The notes under the pieces: model-generated
What the model was told of the DNA's origin: nothing
What the model saw: only the letters and a program-made list of their open reading frames with translations
Databases searched by the model: none
Assembly (NCBI GenBank): GCA_005885565.1
Contig: VAXK01000287.1
Location: forward strand, 1-9,266
Origin: Actinomycetota bacterium
Lineage (GTDB): Bacteria > Actinomycetota > Thermoleophilia > Gaiellales > Gaiellaceae
Direction of reading: 5' to 3'
DNA length: 9,266 nucleotides
Part shown: positions 5,853 through 9,266 of the stretch, piece after piece
How the letters are laid out: every line of letters starts with the position of its first letter
Position numbering within the stretch: the first letter of the stretch is position 1
Translations under genes and position numbers: made by a program

Positions 5853-7105
5853 TCGGCCGGCTCCGAGGCGGTGCCCTCGGCGAGCGGAGCTTCCGGCTGC
5901 TCTTCGCCGCGCGCACGATCTCGTTCTTCGGCACGAACCTCGCGCCGATCGCCGTCGCGTTCGGCGTGCTCGACCTGACCGGCTCCGCCTCCTACGTCGG
6001 GCTCTCGTTCGCCGCGTGGACGCTGGCGCAGGTCTCGACGCTGCTCGTCGGCGGCGTCGTCGCCGACCGGCTCCCGCGCCGCCTCGTGATGATCGCCTCG
6101 GACTCCGCGAACCTCTGCGTCCGCGCGACGATGGGCGCGTTGCTCGTCAGCGGGCACGCACGCGTCTGGGAGCTGATCGCGCTCCAGGCCGTGGGCGGCG
6201 CGGCGACCGCCTTCTACTCGCCCGCCTCGACGGGCCTCGTTCCCGAGACGGTGCCGGCGCGGCACCTCCAGCAGGCGAACGGCTTCATGAGCATCGCGCG
6301 CTACGTCGCCTTCCCCGTCGGCGCCGCGGCCGGAGGGGCGATCGTGGCGACGGTCGGCTCGGGCTGGGCGCTGCTTCTCGACGCGGGCACCTATGGGACG
6401 AGCGCCCTCCTCCTCGTGGCGATGACGCTGCCGGCGCGGGCGCGGACGGCGAGCGCGCCGAACTTCCTGCGCGAGCTCCGCGACGGCTGGCAGGCCTTCA
6501 CGGAGCACACGTGGGTCTGGGTCCTCACCTCCTGGATCTCGCTCTACTTCCTCGTCACCTACGCGCCGTTCTTCGTCCTCGGGCCCTACATCGCGAAGCA
6601 CTCGTTCGGCGGCGCGACGGCGTGGGCGTTCATCGTGACCGGCGAGGCGATCGGCTCGCTGGCCGGCGGGGTCGTCGGCCTGCGCCTGCGGCCGCGAAGG
6701 GCGATGGTGGTGATCGGCGCGATCTTCACGGTCATCGCGCTCCAGTCGGCGCTCCTCGCCGTGCATGCGCCCTACCCGACGATCGCGGTGGCGGCGGCCT
6801 TCGCCGGCTTCGCCTTCTCCTACGGCACCGTGGTCTGGGACACGTCGCTCCAGCAGCAGATCGCTCCCGAGAAGCTGTCGCGCGTGAGCGCCTACAACTG
6901 GATGGGCGCAATGGCGTTCCTGCCTGCGGGCTACGCGTTGGCGGGGCCGGTCTCCGACCTGATCGGGATGTCGGCCTACCTCTGGATCGGCGCGGCTTGG
7001 GTCGTCGTGACGACCTCGGTCGTGATCTGCGTGCGCGGCGTCCGGGAGTTCCGGCTCGCTCCTCCGGACGCACCCCGAGAAGCCGCGGTCGCGGTCGGGA
7101 CGTAA
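5849..7105 (+). CDS. MFS transporter (probable drug/metabolite exporter)
   Basis: The protein has 418 residues and about 12 hydrophobic segments along its whole length. The loop between the second and third helices carries the MFS motif A variant GGVVADRLPRRLVMI (about 68-82). SPASTGLVPETVP (about 124-136) and LQQQIAPEKLSRVSAYNWMG (about 334-353) are typical of the MFS_3/enterobactin-exporter-like group. An inner-membrane secondary exporter driven by proton antiport is likely; the substrate is unknown. The start is the GTG at 5849, which overlaps the stop of the MBL hydrolase (GTGA) and fits the short basic N-terminus MIGRLRGG. Coupling suggests that the hydrolase acts on something related to the exported compound, which is inference only. 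The gene ends 3 nt from the stop of the opposing operon. Confidence 0.9.
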   Translation: MIGRLRGGALGERSFRLLFAARTISFFGTNLAPIAVAFGVLDLTGSASYVGLSFAAWTLAQVSTLLVGGVVADRLPRRLVMIASDSANLCVRATMGALLVSGHARVWELIALQAVGGAATAFYSPASTGLVPETVPARHLQQANGFMSIARYVAFPVGAAAGGAIVATVGSGWALLLDAGTYGTSALLLVAMTLPARARTASAPNFLRELRDGWQAFTEHTWVWVLTSWISLYFLVTYAPFFVLGPYIAKHSFGGATAWAFIVTGEAIGSLAGGVVGLRLRPRRAMVVIGAIFTVIALQSALLAVHAPYPTIAVAAAFAGFAFSYGTVVWDTSLQQQIAPEKLSRVSAYNWMGAMAFLPAGYALAGPVSDLIGMSAYLWIGAAWVVVTTSVVICVRGVREFRLAPPDAPREAAVAVGT

Positions 7106-7108
7106 GCC

Positions 7109-7837
7109 TCAGGGGCCTGCGCTTTCAGACAGGCGCTGGAGATCGACGCGGCCGACCTCCTGCCCGTTCCTGTCGTAGCCGATCAGGACATAGGGCCTTC
7201 CGTCCGCCGGGAGCTGGCCTTGCGGCGCAACGGCGAGATCGGCGAGGAAGTACGCCTTCGCGAGCGGCAGCGTTCTCGCTTCTGACGCCGATTGCAACAC
7301 GATCTTCGTGATCCGAGAGCCTCCGGCAACGTGGCCGTCCAGCAGCAACGTGAACTCGCCGTTCGCCGGGTACCACGTGAGATTCGTCGCGATCGGGAGC
7401 GTCTGCGGCGCGCTAGGGCCGATATCGCACTGCGAGCCGGCGTTCGGAGTCGGTGCGGCGCCGTTCGCAGCGCCTCCGAGGTGAATGAAGACACAGCGGC
7501 CGGACGCTTCGGTCGGACCGATCCACAAGCTCGCTTCCCCCGCCGGCGTCGAAACAGAAACGAGCTCCTGTACTCCACTCGCGACGATGCCGGGAACACG
7601 TGGGTCGGAATCGAGACGGCCGAACAGTCCGTGTCCGATCCCGAGCGCAGGCGTCGCGATGACCGCGACGATCGCCGCCGCCGCGGCGACGAGCGCGTGC
7701 CGCGGCCGAAGGCCCCGAAGCGGCCGGCTGCGAGCACCGGCGGCCTGGAGCTCTCGAAGCAGATGGTCGCGACGCGCACGAAAGTGGGCCCCGGGAAGGC
7801 TGCGGTCAGGCGGCGGTCGGTGCAGATCTTCGGTCAC
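7109..7837 (-). CDS. Single-pass membrane protein, putative anti-sigma factor of the adjacent ECF sigma
   Basis: The protein has 242 residues. A basic, His-containing cytoplasmic N-terminus of about 47 residues with a helix-like stretch (19-35) is followed by a transmembrane segment (about 48-67), then an extracytoplasmic domain of about 170 residues. That domain contains two Cys (114 and 137) that could form a disulfide. It starts at GTG 7837 with a good SD (AAGGAGA, about 6 nt away) and overlaps the sigma-factor stop by 4 nt (GTGA). Position and topology are those of an ECF anti-sigma factor, but the N-terminus lacks the HxxxCxxC zinc motif and is short for a usual anti-sigma domain. It could instead be an unrelated membrane sensor or partner. 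The outer domain was not recognised. Confidence 0.7.
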   Translation of the reverse strand: MTEDLHRPPPDRSLPGAHFRARRDHLLRELQAAGARSRPLRGLRPRHALVAAAAAIVAVIATPALGIGHGLFGRLDSDPRVPGIVASGVQELVSVSTPAGEASLWIGPTEASGRCVFIHLGGAANGAAPTPNAGSQCDIGPSAPQTLPIATNLTWYPANGEFTLLLDGHVAGGSRITKIVLQSASEARTLPLAKAYFLADLAVAPQGQLPADGRPYVLIGYDRNGQEVGRVDLQRLSESAGP

Positions 7838-8448
7838 GGCGCTCTCCTTGGAGTCGAAAACGGTTCGCCTTCCTCATGACCGCTCGCAGCTGTGAGTTCC
7901 CGCAGACGCCTGCGAGCGCGGGACAGACGCGACCGAACGGTGCCGATCGGGATCCCGAGTCCGACTGCGGCCTCCTCGTACGAAAGGCCTGACCACACGC
8001 AGAGAGCCAGGAGATCCTGGTCTCGGGCCGGCAGCGTGCGCAGATGCTCGAGGACGACGGCCATCCGGCTTTGGTCGGCGAGACGCGACTCGACGTCTTC
8101 TGCGAAGTCCGGTGTCTCCGTCTCGCGTGGAAGCCGCGCAAGCGCGCGGCGGTACCGACGCTGCGTTCGCCAGCGATTACGGACGACGAACGTGGCGATT
8201 CCGAACAGCCAGGCCCTGACCATTCCGGGCGCCAGCCTCTTCTCCCGCCTCCGCCAGGCTTCGAGAAAGACGATCGACATCAAGTCCTCCGCGGCGGCCC
8301 AGTCCGCCGTTCGGCGGAAGCAGAAGTTGTAGATCGCTCGGGAGTGCCGCTCGAAGAGAACCCTGAACGCATCCGCATCACCACTCTGGGCACTCAGCCA
8401 CAGCTCGTCGTCCGAAGGCCGCACGACCGAGCCGGCAGCCGTCAGCAA
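7834..8448 (-). CDS. ECF-type RNA polymerase sigma factor
   Basis: The protein has up to 204 residues. Sigma region 2 spans about 26-95 (FERHSRAIYNFCFRRTADWAAAEDL, then FLEAWRRR for core binding and -10 recognition). Region 4 spans about 135-185, with the helix-turn-helix SYEEAAVGLGIPIGTVRSRLSRARRRL. Regions 1 and 3 are absent, as in the extracytoplasmic-function group. It redirects RNA polymerase to a small regulon, usually under an anti-sigma factor; the next gene, overlapping by 4 nt, is the candidate. The longest frame starts at TTG 8448 inside the end of the preceding gene (7-nt overlap). GTG 8424 is an alternative, and neither has an SD, so the start is uncertain. About 20 residues extend beyond region 4. 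It may be translationally coupled to the upstream secreted protein. Confidence 0.92.
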   Translation of the reverse strand: MLTAAGSVVRPSDDELWLSAQSGDADAFRVLFERHSRAIYNFCFRRTADWAAAEDLMSIVFLEAWRRREKRLAPGMVRAWLFGIATFVVRNRWRTQRRYRRALARLPRETETPDFAEDVESRLADQSRMAVVLEHLRTLPARDQDLLALCVWSGLSYEEAAVGLGIPIGTVRSRLSRARRRLRELTAASGHEEGEPFSTPRRAP

Positions 8449-8840
8449 TAAGTGTCGCCGGACGTATCGCTCTTACCGGCTCCTACCACGTTGATGTACA
8501 GGAATGTGTGCACCCAAGCACCCGCGCAGGGAACGGTCGGGGTGTTCCACGATTGCGTTCCACCGCCATAGGAACCTGTCTTGGTGATCAAGGCGCTGCC
8601 CGCTCGGTTGACCATCCGGATCGTGTACGTGTAGGCGGGAGGCGGTGAGCCGCACAAGACATATCCGTCGGCGTAACCCGTGCGGTTCCCGCTGAAGACG
8701 ATCGGGACGCGGGCGTCAGGACTGCACGTTGCAAAGATCCGCGACGTGCGCGCAGGCGAGGCGGTCGGGACGAGCAGCACGAGACAGCAGAGACCGCCGA
8801 GGACGGCCGATGACAGGACAATGCGGCTTCGAGAGGACAT
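8442..8840 (-). CDS. Small secreted protein of unknown function
   Basis: The protein has 132 residues. A signal peptide (basic start, hydrophobic core about 8-25) has likely cleavage after SPA near residue 30. The mature part of about 100 residues contains four Cys (39, 63, 105, and 132 as the last residue), which would allow two disulfides. It is rich in Tyr, Thr and Gly, with no known catalytic motif. The two Cys inside the signal peptide (18-19) do not sit in a lipobox. It starts at ATG 8840 with a clear SD (GGAGG, 4 nt away) and is the first gene after the sigma70-type promoter at 8903-8931. Its stop overlaps the candidate TTG start of the sigma factor. Being first in a sigma/membrane-protein operon suggests an extracytoplasmic ligand, substrate or sensor role, but that is inference. 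Confidence 0.8.
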   Translation of the reverse strand: MSSRSRIVLSSAVLGGLCCLVLLVPTASPARTSRIFATCSPDARVPIVFSGNRTGYADGYVLCGSPPPAYTYTIRMVNRAGSALITKTGSYGGGTQSWNTPTVPCAGAWVHTFLYINVVGAGKSDTSGDTYC

Positions 8841-8902
8841 TTCGCCTCCGATCTCGCAGGCCGGATTGGATTTCGCGGGAGCGTCGGCCCCGCTTCAGCT
8901 CG

Positions 8903-8931
8903 AAGCTAACACCACCTTGCGTTTAGGTCAA
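8903..8931 (-). promoter_or_regulatory. Sigma70-type promoter TTGACC-17-TAGCTT of the sigma-factor operon
   Basis: On the minus strand, TTGACC (8926-8931) and TAGCTT (8903-8908) are separated by exactly 17 bp. The -35 matches TTGACA at 5 of 6 positions and the -10 fits TANNNT. Transcription would begin near 8896 and leave a leader of about 56 nt before the ATG at 8840. A nearby GTGGC (8933-8937) and GCCAC (8951-8955) inverted repeat just upstream of the -35 might bind a regulator. No typical ECF AAC/CGT-type promoter was seen, so autoregulation by the sigma factor is not supported. Confidence 0.65.
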
Positions 8932-8984
8932 CGTGGCATTTGCAGACATGGCCACATTGTCCACAACACGCGAAGGACGCTCTT

Positions 8985-9266
8985 TCAGGCTGTGATCCGC
9001 TCGATCGCCTTCTCGTAGGCCTCGACGTAGTTCGCGACCATCCGCTCGGGGGCGAAGCGCTCCTCGACGTAGCGGCGACACTCGTTCGGGTCGAGCGCGT
9101 CCGCCTGCTCGAGGGCGGCCGGCATGTCGCGGTACGTGTCGACGACGATCCCGCTCCGGCCGTCCTCGATCACCTCGGGCACTGCGCCCCAGCCGGTGGC
9201 GATCACCGGCGTTCCACACGCCATCGACTCGATCATCACGAGCCCGAACGGCTCCTCCCACTCGAT
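8985..9266 (-). CDS. Glycosyltransferase family 4-type protein, C-terminal part (gene continues past the window)
   Basis: The last 93 residues of a GT-B fold glycosyltransferase are visible. The sugar-nucleotide-binding EX7E signature lies near the visible N-terminal end as EPFGLVMIE, followed by SMACGTPVIA, the loop GAVPEVIEDGRSGIVVD and a C-terminal helix RMVANYVEAYEKAIERI that returns to the first domain. Such enzymes transfer a sugar from a nucleotide sugar to lipid, polysaccharide or small-molecule acceptors at the cytoplasmic face of the membrane. The acceptor cannot be deduced. The frame is open through base 9266 with no start, so the N-terminal two thirds or more are outside the window. 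The TGA at 8985-8987 ends it, about 50 bp before the promoter of the next operon on the same strand, with no intrinsic terminator between. Confidence 0.92.
   Translation of the reverse strand: MEWEEPFGLVMIESMACGTPVIATGWGAVPEVIEDGRSGIVVDTYRDMPAALEQADALDPNECRRYVEERFAPERMVANYVEAYEKAIERITA

Noticed and set aside
8933..8955. GTGGC/GCCAC inverted repeat upstream of the sigma-operon promoter as a firm operator
   Set aside because: Arms of 5 bp around a 13-nt gap are expected by chance at this length; noted only within the promoter entry.

Overview
The window is high-GC, gene-dense bacterial DNA. It uses many GTG and TTG starts, shows leaderless-looking starts with a -10-like hexamer exactly 6 nt before GTG, and its proteins are rich in Ala, Arg, Gly and Glu. 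This suggests a high-GC actinobacterial lineage. The Thermoleophilia (Gaiellales/Solirubrobacterales) are my best guess, from general protein style only; no marker gene is present to prove it.

Layout. Bases 1-293 hold no confident gene, but contain two adjacent hairpins and two perfect 10-bp palindromes just before the first gene. Bases 294-895 are a translationally coupled bolA-grxD pair (BolA-like protein plus monothiol glutaredoxin), a classic [2Fe-2S] sensing and trafficking partnership. Facing it, with only 3 nt between stop codons, is a large minus-strand c-di-GMP protein (GAF-GGDEF-GAF-HD-GYP, 899-3088). Its start region is shared divergently with a plus-strand cystathionine gamma-synthase/lyase (3193-4338), and a perfect 13-bp palindrome lies between them. 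A signal-peptide plus C-terminal-TM protein of unknown function follows (4374-4985). Next come an MBL-fold hydrolase (5004-5852) and an MFS exporter (5849-7105), coupled by a GTGA overlap.

The right part (about 7109-8930) is lower in GC. It holds a minus-strand operon driven by an excellent sigma70-type promoter (TTGACC, 17 bp, TAGCTT). The operon encodes a small secreted Cys-containing protein, an ECF-type sigma factor and a single-pass membrane protein in the anti-sigma position, with overlapping or abutting reading frames. It looks like a self-contained extracytoplasmic signalling module and is the best candidate here for something undescribed. The window ends inside the C-terminal part of a minus-strand family-4-type glycosyltransferase (8985-9266).

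No tRNA, rRNA, CRISPR array, insertion sequence or convincing intrinsic terminator was seen. Both convergent gene pairs have only 3 nt between stops, so neither has room for a terminator between them.
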